Source: Micromonospora sp. WMMA1363 (GTDB lineage Bacteria; Actinomycetota; Actinomycetes; Mycobacteriales; Micromonosporaceae). From it: DNA of 64,000 nucleotides. Where the stretch lies: positions 62,001-126,000 of the forward strand of contig NZ_JAUALB010000004.1 in NCBI RefSeq assembly GCF_030345795.1. Direction: 5' to 3'. Position numbers and translations under genes: made by a program. Shown here one piece after another: positions 34,940 to 43,981 of the stretch. The stretch's first letter is position 1. The number at the start of each line of letters is the position of its first letter. The notes below the pieces were generated by a model. It saw nothing but the letters and a program-made list of their open reading frames with translations. It had not been told where the DNA came from and did not search any database.

Positions 34940-35194
34940 ATGACGAATGCGGGGGTGTCATTGGAAATGCTGACGGATCGGCAGCGTCAGGTGCTTGACG
35001 CGGTCAGCGACGAGGTGGAGCGGAACGGCTATCCGCCGACCGTGCGTCAGATCGCTGAACGAGTCGGGCTCAGGTCGCCGTCGTCGGTGACCCATCACCT
35101 GACCAGGCTCCAGGAACTGGGGCTGCTTGAGCGTGCATACGGCAAACCACGAGCCGTGGACATTTGCCCGGCGCAGCGCCAACGTCGGGTATGA
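34940..35194 (+). CDS. LexA-type DNA-binding domain protein
   Basis: 84 residues from ATG 34940. It matches the N-terminal winged helix of LexA almost end to end: LTDRQRQVLDAVSDEVERNG, then YPPTVRQIAERVGLRSPSSV and HLTRLQELGLLERAYGKPRA. The autocleavage (peptidase) domain is absent, so it cannot self-inactivate as LexA does. With TATGAT seven bases before the start the mRNA may be leaderless. It may compete for or borrow SOS-type sites, or regulate local genes. Confidence 0.82.
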   Translation: MTNAGVSLEMLTDRQRQVLDAVSDEVERNGYPPTVRQIAERVGLRSPSSVTHHLTRLQELGLLERAYGKPRAVDICPAQRQRRV

Positions 35195-35636
35195 GAGACG
35201 GGGTTCCTTGCACCGTGGTGACCATCTCCATCCCGTCCCCCACATCAGCCTGCGTGCGCGCATCCCTGATCGCCTCCCCCACGGGCCATTCCCGAACGCG
35301 CCACGGCCACGCCCGCCCCGACCCCCCACCGAACGAAGGCCATAACGGAGGAACCCGGAACGTCCGGACGCTGCAAAGGGTTACGGGGTGCTGGCCTACC
35401 GGTCGGACAGCCGAACAAGCCACCGGATATGACACGGGCTGGCCGGGGTGGAGTTGGTCTACCCTGTAGGTGGCCGACTACGCCGGCCGGACTCCGAGCC
35501 CTGCACCGCGCGCCCACGCCGCGCACCCGGGGCGCCGAGGACAAGGGTCACCGACTCGCGTGTCCAAGATCCTCTGCCCGCTCTTGGTCGACGCCACGGC
35601 GGGATCGCGTGGGGATCCTGCTGAAGGGGACCGACC
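35195..35636. other. Gene-free stretch
   Basis: Several overlapping open frames occur but none has a start with ribosome-binding site and protein-like composition. No strong repeats. AAGGGGACCGACC at its right end is the ribosome-binding region of the next gene. Confidence 0.45.
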
Positions 35637-36969
35637 ATGACGCAGGACAAGGCCCGCAAGAAGGCCATCCGCGAGCGCGCCAGCACGACCGGGGAGAGCT
35701 ACACCGCCGCCGCTCGGGCCCTCGCCCAGCCGCAGACCCACATGTTCCGGCCCAACCGGCACACCTACCTCGGCGACCCCGCCTACCGGGGGTGGAAGGG
35801 CAGTCAGCCGACGTGCACGGTCCGGGGCTGTCGGCAGGAAGCGCAGCACCCGGCGCACTGGATCGGCGGGACGGTGCCCCCGATCCAGTGGATGGGTACC
35901 GCCGCGCCGGCGATGCTGTCGACCTTCCGCGAGGGCGTCGACGGGCCGCGGGTCGTGCAGGTGCTCGACTCGGCGACGGGGGCGGTGCTGGCGTCGACGA
36001 GCGTGTCGTGGCGGCCGGCGGAGGACCTGGTCGCGGAGTACGAGGCGGCTGGGCTGCTCGCCAGGATCGGTGACCGGGTACGGGCGGGGCTGGGCCGCCC
36101 TGACCTGGTGGCGCACCGGATCGGCTACGAGGGCCGCCTGGAGTGGCAGGAGTGGCCTGACGGGAGCTGGCGCACCTCGGCCTGGCCGATGACCCGCCGG
36201 CATCTGGTCACCGCTGCGCCGTTGGGCCCGCACACCAGAGACCTGGCCGCCATCACCGTCCGGGAGTACCCCGGCGGGCAGGTGGTTGTCAACGACATCG
36301 TGGACCCGGTCGCCCCGGAGGACACGCGCGCGCTGAATACGGCGCTTGACCGCCTCGGGTACACCGTGGCGACCACTGGGTGGGTCGACCTGCCCGGCGG
36401 GATCCGATACGCGGCAGCACGGCCCGGTCACCTCGCCGAGCGGGACTGGTGGACCCTCGCCCGGGTGCGGATCGTGCGGGAGACCACCGTGGGCGCGGTC
36501 GACCCGATGGTGGACCGCACCTTCCGCGTCGGCGAGGAGCTGACGATGAACCAGCGCGGCCGGGCCGGTGACGAGGTGCTGCGGGACTGCTGGTGGTCGT
36601 CGACCGACATCGACGGCGCGCACATCATCGACGCCGACTGCTCCGAGGTCATCGAGATCCTGGAGGACATCCCCCCCGACCTGGGCCGCCGCCGAGCTGA
36701 CCGCCGAGCAGATCACCCACCTCCTCGCCCCGCACCACCCCGGCGCGGCCGAGGCCGCCGCGGCGTGGATCGCCGCCGGCCTGCACGTCTCCCACACCCA
36801 CGACGCCCTGGCCATCCGCACCCCCAGCCCCGAGTACCGGAAGATTGGGCAGGTGCCCCGCGACTACTGGAACGGCAACCGGTTCACCAAGCCATACGAG
36901 GTGGTGGTCGACCCGGAGCGCAGCTGGCTCAACCGCAAGCTCGACGCCCTGCCCCTGGATCCGACCTGA
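35637..36969 (+). pseudogene. Hypothetical gene with frameshift in a C7 run
   Basis: From ATG 35637 the frame is protein-like to about residue 347 (TYLGDPAYRGWKGSQPTC; ITVREYPGGQVVVNDIVDPV; CSEVIEILEDIPP). It then turns into Arg/Pro-rich sequence, while the +1 frame becomes protein-like (AELTAEQITHLLAPHHPG ... PSPEYRKIGQVPRDYWNG) and ends at 36969. The switch is at the run of seven C at 36671-36677; six C would join the frames into a protein of about 443 residues. Either a real inactivating insertion, phase variation, or a sequencing error. I do not recognise the protein. Confidence 0.65.
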
Positions 36970-37125
36970 CCTTGCTGTCATCTCAGGGCCGCCGCCGGAT
37001 GAGTAAGTCGTCCTCGGTGCGAACGGAGGGGTAGCGGGCGAAGCCCCGGTAGCGTGCCGTCCGATCAATCGGCGGGAGGGGCGAGGCGCCGTGGATGGCG
37101 CATCGTTGCCGGCCCCGCGGCCTAA

Positions 37126-38505
37126 TACTGCAACGGCGGGTCGTGACTTATGGCGGTTTGAGTCGTTTGCGGTAGTGGGCGGCTCGGGCTTGTTCCTGGC
37201 GGCGACGGCGGAAGTCGGACCAGCGCAGGATGTGGTCGGCTCGACGGCGGGTGGTCAGGACGAGGTGGGCGAACAGGCGGCGGATTTCGTTGCTGCTCAG
37301 CGGGATCTGGCTGCGCTCGTTTGCGGTGGTGCCCCCTTTGCGGCTTCGAGGGCGCGGGTGACGACGAGGAACGCGGCGGCGGCCATCGCGAGGGTGATGT
37401 GGGCGTACCAGGCGTCGTAGCGGCGGACCTGGTACTGGTCCAGGCCGACCTCGTTCTTCGCGGTCTGGAACGATTCCTCCACCGACCAACGGCTACCGGC
37501 GACCCGCACCAGGTCGCGTAGTCGGGTGCCGCGGGGGCCGAAGCAGACGTAGTAGGCGATGTCGCCGGGATCCGTGATCGAGCGTCGGGCCAGGACCCAG
37601 CCGCGGCGGCCGTGGGCAAAGGTGCGGCGGATCGGCAGCCGAGCCCAGTCGTAGCGGCGCGGCCCGTGCGCGCCGTCACCACACGACAGTCGTTGCCACG
37701 CGCCCGCACGCACCCTGCCGATCAGCTCGTCGACACCGGTGGTGGTGTGCAGCCCGGAGGGCACCCGATCGTCGCGTCGGGTGGCCATCACGTACGCGAT
37801 GTCCCGATCCTCCAACCAGCCCCGCAGGCCAGGGTTCTGCCCGTAGGCCTCATCGGCCGTGAACCACGAAAACGGCACCCCCGCGGTGACCGCCCGCTCC
37901 AGCATGGCCTGCGCCTGCTGCGGCTTGGTCGCGAACCCGACGGCGTCCGGGATCGCCGAGCGCCGGCACCGGTCCCGATCACCGGTCCACGACTTCGGCA
38001 GGTACAACTCCCGATCGATCAACGCCCGACCCCGCGGCGTGGCGTAGCACAGGAACGTGCCGATCTGGCAGTTCTCGGTCTTGCCCGCCGTACCCGAATA
38101 CTGCCGTTGGACCCCCGCCGACGCACGGCCCTTCTTGACGAACCCCGTCTCGTCAGCGATGAGCACCCCGGCCGCATCGCCGATCTGGTCCACCACGTAA
38201 TCGCGCACGTCATCGCGGACCGCGTCCCGGTCCCACGCCGCGCTGCACAGCATGCCCTGCAACCCGTCCGGCGACACATGCCCAGCCTGCTCCGCGAGGG
38301 TCCAGCCGTTACGCCGCTCCAACGGTGCCAGTAGCCCCCGCACATACGCCCATGCCCGCCGCCGCGGCTCCACCCGCTCAAACCGATGCGCGAACCGGAA
38401 GAACAACTCCTCCAACCCGGCATCCCACGACCCGACCACCCGCGCATCCACCACAACCAACCAACGAATGATCAGCACCCGAAGCTACGACCCGCCGTTG
38501 CAGTA
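37126..38505 (-). mobile_element. IS701-family insertion sequence
   Basis: Inverted repeats TACTGCAACGGCGGGTCGT (37126-37144) and its exact complement (38487-38505), flanked by CTAA on both sides (37122-37125, 38506-38509). A 4-bp YTAR target duplication is characteristic of IS701. Confidence 0.92.
37297..38478 (-). CDS. IS701-family transposase
   Basis: 393 residues from ATG 38478. The DDE-type core shows DAAGVLIADETGFVKKGRAS, VPFSWFTADEAYGQNPGLRG and, near the end, RVAGSRWSVEESFQTAKNEV with GLDQYQVRRYDAWY, all typical of IS701 transposases. The reading frame is complete. About 150 bases between the gene end and the left inverted repeat hold no further gene. Confidence 0.93.
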   Translation of the reverse strand: MLIIRWLVVVDARVVGSWDAGLEELFFRFAHRFERVEPRRRAWAYVRGLLAPLERRNGWTLAEQAGHVSPDGLQGMLCSAAWDRDAVRDDVRDYVVDQIGDAAGVLIADETGFVKKGRASAGVQRQYSGTAGKTENCQIGTFLCYATPRGRALIDRELYLPKSWTGDRDRCRRSAIPDAVGFATKPQQAQAMLERAVTAGVPFSWFTADEAYGQNPGLRGWLEDRDIAYVMATRRDDRVPSGLHTTTGVDELIGRVRAGAWQRLSCGDGAHGPRRYDWARLPIRRTFAHGRRGWVLARRSITDPGDIAYYVCFGPRGTRLRDLVRVAGSRWSVEESFQTAKNEVGLDQYQVRRYDAWYAHITLAMAAAAFLVVTRALEAAKGAPPQTSAARSR

Positions 38506-38509
38506 CTAA

Positions 38510-39004
38510 GTGGTCACAGGCAAGGGTTAGAGGAAAGTCGGAGCCCTGGCCCCAAATGGGGCCAGGGAAAGAACGTCCGAAAATCGGTGCAGGTTGCACG
38601 ACCCGCATCGCCGCAACAGAGCACAGTGCCAGAACACACCGGAAAATCAGCGGCGAGAGCGCCACCGTAGCGTAGAGGGCGTTGATGGTCAGCAGGGACA
38701 GCGATCCTGATGGCAGGAAAACCAGCGATAGCGGTGATGCCGGCGGCATCAGTCGAGTTGCGCCGTGAGCCCATACACCGCCTGTTGTGCGCTGCGGTCG
38801 TAGGTGTGGCGGAGGTATCGGCCGCCGGTGCCGGTGGGGTGGCCGAGGACCTGGTCGACGACCGGGCGGGGCGCGCCGGCAGTCTCGGCCGGTAGCCGGT
38901 CGTGAGCCGGTCCCCCGCCGGTAGGCAATAGACCAGATCAGCACGCTTGGTCTACTGCCTACGTCAGGTGCGTGGCGTATTCCGGTCGGCCCCCGCTGAG
39001 ATCG
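38510..39004. other. Scar region: gene fragments, hairpin and palindrome
   Basis: It contains a hairpin CCCTGGCCCC-aaat-GGGGCCAGGG (38544-38567), 34 bases (38670-38703) identical in inverse orientation to parA 24131-24164, the dispersed palindrome (38734-38751), and a fragment of a tyrosine recombinase gene (38749-38897). No intact gene. Confidence 0.75.
38749..38897 (-). pseudogene. Tyrosine recombinase C-terminal fragment
   Basis: The minus strand reads PRPVVDQVLGHPTGTGGRY, then LRHTYDRSAQQAVYGLTAQL and a stop. It is the counterpart of the intact recombinase end (39501-39627), with close to 90 percent base identity by eye. The catalytic Tyr is present but the rest of the gene is missing. 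The stop codon lies in the dispersed palindrome. Confidence 0.8.
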
Positions 39005-39400
39005 TCAGGTGGCCGCGCCGGGTGCGACGTGGTCCTGCGGGTCGGGACCGAAGCGGTTTGGACCGGTGGTGCCGTCCTGCACGAAGAACACCAGCAGGAC
39101 AATCGCACCGATAAGCGGGACCAGCCCGATCAGAACCAACCAGCCGGAACGGTCGGTGTCGTGCAGGCGTCGCACGGCGACCGCCAGCGACGGCAGCCAG
39201 AGCGCCAGGGTGGCGATCAGGTTGAAGAGGCCAGTGGACGCGCCCAGTTCGTCGGTGCCCAGCGCGATATCGAGGATCAAGGTCACGATGCCGACGAGGA
39301 CCGAGAAGAGGAAGAACCACCAGTACTCGGCGCGGCGGGCCCGCCCGCTGAACCCGATGTACTGGGAAAGAACCGAACGGACAGCAGCGGTAAAGGACAT
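39005..39400 (-). CDS. DUF805 membrane protein
   Basis: 131 residues from ATG 39400, with GGAG upstream. The N-terminal signature YIGFSGRARRAEYWWFFLFS is that of DUF805, followed by three hydrophobic helices (LVGIVTLILDIALG; NLIATLALWLPSLAVAV; WLVLIGLVPLIGAIVLLVFF) and the family motif VRRLHDTDRSGW. It is an inner-membrane protein of unknown function. It sits between recombinase fragment and intact recombinase, so it may be recent cargo. Confidence 0.88.
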   Translation of the reverse strand: MSFTAAVRSVLSQYIGFSGRARRAEYWWFFLFSVLVGIVTLILDIALGTDELGASTGLFNLIATLALWLPSLAVAVRRLHDTDRSGWLVLIGLVPLIGAIVLLVFFVQDGTTGPNRFGPDPQDHVAPGAAT

Positions 39401-39431
39401 AACGACTCCAGCGCCTCACTGTGAAGTGGTC

Positions 39432-40709
39432 TCAATTCGCTGGTGGATCATGGCACGGCGGCGCAACCTCGGCGGTATCGGCCGGGTGTAGCTGTGCGGC
39501 GAGCCCATACACCGCCTGTTGTGCGCTGCCGTCGAAGGTGTGGCGGACGTATCGGCCGCCGGTGCCGGTGGAGTGGCCGAGGACCCGGTCGACGACCGGG
39601 CGGGGCACGCCGGCGGCCTCGGCGGTGGTGGCGAACCCGGCGCGCAGGCTGTGGCCGGCGAGCTGGTCGACGATCTCGGGTCTCTGGCCGGAGGCGGTGG
39701 CGGTGGTTTTCACGACGCGGGCGACGTGCCGGTCGGTGAGCGCGGTGGCGCGGAACCGGGCGCCGGCGGTGATCCCTGACAGCAGCGGCACGGCACCGGT
39801 GCGGGCCCGGCCGGGGCGGTGCAGGTGCGGGCGGCGGCCGGTGGCGTCGAGCCAGGCGAGGGTGGCGCGGACCGGGCACAGCCAGGCCACCTGCGGTGGC
39901 GCCTCGGGCAGGTCGACGCGCCGCCCGCCACCGGTCTGGTCGGCTTTCGATCGGGCGACGAGCAGCCGTAGGCCCTCGGGGCGTAGCTCCAGGTGGTCGA
40001 CGGGCAGCCCGGCCAACTCCTCGCGGCGCAGCGCGGCGGCGAACCCGACGGTGAGCAGGCAGCGGTCGCGGATCGCGGCGAGGTGCGCCCGGCGCTGCGG
40101 CAGGTGCGTGGTCGGGTCGGGTGTGTCGGTGGGCAGGGTGGCGAGCATCGCGGCGAGCATGGGCAGTCCGATGGCGTCGACGCCTTCGGCCGGCCGCCCG
40201 CGTACCCGCCGTACGCCGTCGCGGATGCGTCGTAGTCGCGGGTCGTCGGTGGGTGGCAGCAGCCCGGCGTCGAGGTGCCGGTCGCGGATCGCGGCCAGCC
40301 GGCCGTCCATGGTGGAGGTGGCGAGGTGGTCGCGGCCCATCTGCGCGAGGTAGAGCGCAACCACCTCCACCGCGGCCGGCGGCCCGGCCTGGAAGCCGAA
40401 CTCCGCGCACCAGTCGGCGAACGCCTTCCAGCCGGTGTCGTACTTGCGTCGTGTCGCGGTGGCACGGGACGCCTGCGCGTAGGTGGCGACGTCGGCGGCG
40501 AGGTCACGCAGCCGGGCCAGGTCCGCTCCGGGCCGGGGCCGGTGCGCGGCCAGCCACCGGTCGACGTCGAGGCGAGCCGGACCGGTCGCCGGCACGCCGG
40601 TGTCGGCCGTGGGTGGGGCGAGCACGTCGCCGTGCAGCACCGGCGGCTGCCCTGCCGGCGGGGTGCGGGGCGCCGGTGCTCCGGTGGCCGCGGTGGTGGG
40701 GCCGGTCAT
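39432..40709 (-). CDS. Tyrosine recombinase/integrase
   Basis: 425 residues from ATG 40709. A SAM-like N-terminal core-binding domain (ATRRKYDTGWKAFADWCAEF) is followed by the catalytic domain with all expected residues: R228 (AALRREEL), K255 (RSKADQ), H353 and R356 (HSLRAGF), H379 (LGHS) and nucleophile Y387 (GGRYVRHT). The start overlaps the stop of the AbrB-PIN gene (ATGA), so they form an operon. It may resolve replicon dimers or integrate a cassette; no excisionase is adjacent. A degenerate copy of its end lies downstream at 38749. Confidence 0.92.
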   Translation of the reverse strand: MTGPTTAATGAPAPRTPPAGQPPVLHGDVLAPPTADTGVPATGPARLDVDRWLAAHRPRPGADLARLRDLAADVATYAQASRATATRRKYDTGWKAFADWCAEFGFQAGPPAAVEVVALYLAQMGRDHLATSTMDGRLAAIRDRHLDAGLLPPTDDPRLRRIRDGVRRVRGRPAEGVDAIGLPMLAAMLATLPTDTPDPTTHLPQRRAHLAAIRDRCLLTVGFAAALRREELAGLPVDHLELRPEGLRLLVARSKADQTGGGRRVDLPEAPPQVAWLCPVRATLAWLDATGRRPHLHRPGRARTGAVPLLSGITAGARFRATALTDRHVARVVKTTATASGQRPEIVDQLAGHSLRAGFATTAEAAGVPRPVVDRVLGHSTGTGGRYVRHTFDGSAQQAVYGLAAQLHPADTAEVAPPCHDPPAN

Positions 40710-41515
40710 ACCGGCGTGGGCGTAGGCGTGGCCGGGTCGGCGACGGCCGGGACCAGGTCGCGGTGGTCCACCACCGTGACCGGTACCGCGTCGGGTACCT
40801 CACGGCGGGGGCGGCCGAGTAGCGCCGGAACGCCGTGGTGGGCGGCGAGCGCCAGCACCGACCGTTCGGCGAGGGACAGCCCGGGGTTGGCCTGGTCCAG
40901 GTCGTACTCCAGCGCGCGCACCGGCCCCCATTCCGTGTGTTCGAGGGCCGCGATCCGCACGCCGAGCGCCGTGAGTGTGTCCATCATCTGTTCGTAGGGG
41001 TCACACCAGGCGGACTCGGTGCAACCCGCCACGTCCGAGGTCGTGGTGAGCCCGGCGGCGAGCAGGAGCCGGAACAGGTCGTGCTGGACCGCCTCGGTGA
41101 TGACGAGCCGGGGCAGCAGCGGGGCCAGGGCCGAGCGGCCCGCCGCCGCGCCGCCGTCGAGGACCGCGACGATCGGCGCGGCGTCGCAGATGATCGGCCC
41201 GTCGTCGGGCAGGTGCGCCGGGATGCCGGCCGCCGGTGCGGGCGTGGTCCGCCGGAGTGGGGCGAGTGTGGGCAGCAGCGGCCGGGCGACGGTGCGGGTG
41301 TCGGTGGGGATCGTGCCGAGGGTGGCGCGTACCCGGGCGAGGGCGGCGCTGGGCGTGGCCACCACCAGTTCCCCCGGGTGGTCTCCGCGCAGCACCACGA
41401 CCGGTCCCGGGGTGATGCCGGCGGCATCAGCCAGGGGCGCGGGCAGCGTGACCCGGCGCCGACCATCCATGGTGGATGGCCGGGCGATGGTGCCGATACC
41501 GGTCTCCAGGATCAT
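40706..41515 (-). CDS. AbrB-like/PIN-like fusion protein
   Basis: 269 residues from ATG 41515 (GAGAGG upstream). Residues 9-60 resemble a SpoVT-AbrB swapped-hairpin DNA-binding domain (TMDGRRRVTLPAPLADAAGI; GPVVVLRGDHPGELVVATP). From about 105 a PIN-like nuclease fold follows (DGPIICDAAPIVAVLDGG; RLVITEAVQHDLFRLLLAAG; LDQANPGLSLAERSVLALAA; VVDHRDLV) with several acidic residues. Toxin and antitoxin of VapBC type would thus be one polypeptide, or the protein is a regulator. It is translationally coupled to the recombinase gene. The dispersed palindrome (41412-41429) encodes part of the AbrB-like domain. Confidence 0.65.
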   Translation of the reverse strand: MILETGIGTIARPSTMDGRRRVTLPAPLADAAGITPGPVVVLRGDHPGELVVATPSAALARVRATLGTIPTDTRTVARPLLPTLAPLRRTTPAPAAGIPAHLPDDGPIICDAAPIVAVLDGGAAAGRSALAPLLPRLVITEAVQHDLFRLLLAAGLTTTSDVAGCTESAWCDPYEQMMDTLTALGVRIAALEHTEWGPVRALEYDLDQANPGLSLAERSVLALAAHHGVPALLGRPRREVPDAVPVTVVDHRDLVPAVADPATPTPTPV

Positions 41516-42483
41516 TGACGCGTACCTCTCTGAGTACCGTGCCGGGCGGGGCGGCCCGTCCGGGTCGACCGCCGCGGTCATCGTCGGCTGGCCGCCCGAC
41601 CGGTCCATGGTGGTCAGCAGTCGCATCCGGGGGTACGGTGAGCGATGGGGGACTTTGGCGAGGATAGCCCACACCAACCAGGACGTGGGTAACCATGACA
41701 CCGTGCCCCCATACCCACAGCTTTCCCACGTCACTGATCTCCCCCCACACCAGGGCCAGCCACCCAGTGCTACTGGACAGCCCCCGCTCTGGCAGTCTGC
41801 CCGCGCTTTGTGGACAGGGGATCGTCGACAGGCAGGGGTAGGTGTCACGATCGCCCCCGGCCCAGACCACTCCCCCGCTCCCCGGAGCCGCCCGCGTGAA
41901 CCCTGTGTCGGGGCGGGATCCACAGGTGCGGGCGAGGCCCTACCGGCGATTAAGGTCCGGGAATGTTCCCTTCCCGGACCTAACTCCGCCGCCGGCCGGG
42001 GCCCTGTGAACGGCCTTCCTGTCTGGCAGACGACACTGGTGTCGGCTGCCAAACGAAGCAAGGCACTGCCAATGGATCTGAGGCATCAGGCTCCCCGCCG
42101 GGCGGGTCCGAGCCTGTGACCAGCGGCAGCTCGACGCGAAGCGCGGCGGTTTGCCTCAACTTGACTGGCAGAACACGCACCCGGTGCCTGCCAGTCAAGT
42201 TGAGGCACCGCAGGTCAGCGCATTTGGCGTGCCTCAGGTCAACTGGCAGACGACAACTGGCTCAGTGCACCTGATGCGGCGCAGTGAAGTTGATGTTGCC
42301 GCCGCATGCGGTGGAGGCGGGTAGTCGTTCGTAGTCGCGGCGGTGCGGCGGCAGCGGTTGATCCAGGAGGATGGTGCGCTCGGCGCACCAGCGGCGGTGC
42401 AGTACGACGAATGTGTTGGCGATCTTGTCGGGGACCTTGACGCGCGTCGCTTGCGGCGCGGTGTCGGCCATCCTGTACGGGCG
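41516..42483. other. Long gene-free region with repeats
   Basis: No gene that I can support in 968 bases. The right part has the inverted repeat at 42152-42207 and related copies. TGTGGACAGG near 41813 resembles an actinomycete DnaA box with one mismatch, a single weak match. The region could hold the promoter and recombination or replication sites of the recombinase operon. Confidence 0.5.
42152..42249. repeat. 20-bp inverted repeat plus third copy
   Basis: TGCCTCAACTTGACTGGCAG (42152-42171) and its exact complement (42188-42207) are separated by 16 bases. A third related unit, TGCCTCAGGTCAACTGGCAG, is at 42230-42249, and CTGGCAGACGAC occurs at both 42018 and 42243. Possible recombinase-binding or control site. 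Confidence 0.75.
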
Positions 42484-43080
42484 CTACTGACCGCCGGCCA
42501 TCAGCTCCAGGCTCCTCTGTGCGTAAGCGGTGAGGACGGCCTCCGCCGCGGATTCCTCGGGCACGGACGAAGCATGGATCATGATCGTGACGGACACCAT
42601 AGCCGGGCCCTTCACCACTGTGAGTTGGTCTTGGCGAGAGGTGATCTCTCCCCCGAGCAGCTCGTTCGGACGACTGATCGGCTTGCCGAACAGGATCCAA
42701 CCCCGGTCTCCCACGTTATCCAGCAGTCTTGCCGATTTTGGAAGCCCGATGTCCAGAGGCTCCGAGCGGTCGACCCGCGTGTGGACTGTGACCAGGATCA
42801 CTGTCTGCTGGTCTGTGGTCACGGTGCCGGCGTGGCATCTGCGGTGGTCCTTACCGGCGGGCAGCGGCTCGAAGGCCTTGAATTTCGGAGGTACCCCGGC
42901 CAGCCGGATGGACCAGTTGTGGTCCAGTTGCTCGCAGAGGTCGTCTAGGAGGCGGTAGGCGGCCGCCGGAGTGACCGGTGCCGTCGGCGTAGCAGGTGGC
43001 GAGGACGAGACGTTCGCACACGCGGACAGAGTCAGCGCAAGGAGCGCAACAGCGACCCGGCGAGTGACAGTCGTGATCAC
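42484..43080 (-). CDS. Putative lipoprotein
   Basis: 198 residues from GTG 43080. The N-terminus is a lipoprotein signal: basic start, hydrophobic VAVALLALTLSAC with lipobox LSAC, then a Ser/Pro/Thr-rich linker. The mature part has a helical start (AAYRLLDDLCEQLDHNWSIR) and strands (QQTVILVTVHTRVD; LTVVKGPAMVSVTIMIH). It is a small secreted lipid-anchored domain of unknown function. It stands alone between the repeat region and the graspetide cluster. Confidence 0.75.
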   Translation of the reverse strand: MITTVTRRVAVALLALTLSACANVSSSPPATPTAPVTPAAAYRLLDDLCEQLDHNWSIRLAGVPPKFKAFEPLPAGKDHRRCHAGTVTTDQQTVILVTVHTRVDRSEPLDIGLPKSARLLDNVGDRGWILFGKPISRPNELLGGEITSRQDQLTVVKGPAMVSVTIMIHASSVPEESAAEAVLTAYAQRSLELMAGGQ

Positions 43081-43240
43081 AGGCGCGAGGATCCCACATC
43101 TGACCCGGCAGCATTGTCCCTCGCATCGCTCCACACGCGCGACGCGTCCCGGAAGCGTTGCGCGGTGGAGTGCGGCATCAACCGGCTGACCCGAAACCGC
43201 GCGGTGGCCACCCCGGTACGACAACTTCGTCGCGATCAAG

Positions 43241-43981
43241 CTAGGCCACGACGCCGGTGCGGCACAGGAGTGCGAGCTGGTGGAGGGTGAGTTCCTGTGT
43301 GTGGGCGGCTGCTTGGCTGCTGGTCCATTTGAGAACGGTGTCGGCTGGCAGCTCGTTCGGTGTGCCCGGGGCGGCGTCGTACCCGTCGGACGCCACAATC
43401 TTCTCGATCATCCGGGCGAGTTCGGTGGGTCCGCTGCCGTGATATCCGGTGCCGTATCCGGCGGCCTGCTTTTCGGGCAGGATGTGCAGGGTGCCTCGGT
43501 CGGTGCGGGCCCAGACCATGTGGGCTTCGCGGTCGATGATGAGCGTGGTCAGGCGTTCGCCGTCGGGCAGCGCAAGTGGGGCGTAGGTGTGGTACTTCCA
43601 GTGCTCGTGCTTGCCGGTGACAGTTCGGTAGTGGTGTACGGCGACGGGCAGCCAGGTGATCGGGTCGCGGAACGTCTGCCAGCACACGCATCCGTCGCCG
43701 GCGATCGCAGACGGTGAATCGGGGTCGTCGTAGACGCAGGGATGCCACAGTTTGGGCGCGTCGTCTGGGGTGACGAGGGAGACGTGCAGGGCGTCGGGGG
43801 CGCATAGGGTGAGCCTGTCGCGCCATTCGGCCGCGTAGCGGCTGGCGGAGGCGTCGAGCTGCTGGGCGGCGTTGATGGCGCTGCCGGTGTGTCCCGGTGG
43901 CTCGATGTAGAGCATGAAGTGCCAGTAGCCCCGCTCAGGGCTGTAGGTGAGATGCAGGTCCTGGTGGTGTTGGTAGGTCAT
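43241..43981 (-). CDS. Hypothetical protein of graspetide cluster
   Basis: 246 residues from ATG 43981 with AGGAG upstream. It overlaps the end of the methyltransferase gene by 47 bases. The sequence is mixed alpha/beta (DLHLTYSPERGYWHFMLYIE; WKYHTYAPLALPDGERLTTL; IIDREAHMVWARTDRGTLHI) and has no membrane segment. The last 50 residues may form an HTH-like tail (QAAAHTQELTLHQLALLCRT). The overlap suggests cotranscription with the RiPP genes, but it is not a known Tgm component. Confidence 0.6.
   Translation of the reverse strand: MTYQHHQDLHLTYSPERGYWHFMLYIEPPGHTGSAINAAQQLDASASRYAAEWRDRLTLCAPDALHVSLVTPDDAPKLWHPCVYDDPDSPSAIAGDGCVCWQTFRDPITWLPVAVHHYRTVTGKHEHWKYHTYAPLALPDGERLTTLIIDREAHMVWARTDRGTLHILPEKQAAGYGTGYHGSGPTELARMIEKIVASDGYDAAPGTPNELPADTVLKWTSSQAAAHTQELTLHQLALLCRTGVVA

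Noticed and set aside
41800..41830. DnaA-box-like TGTGGACAG and similar sequences at 26300 and 60770
   Set aside because: Single scattered matches, no cluster and no replication initiator gene nearby, so an origin is not supported.
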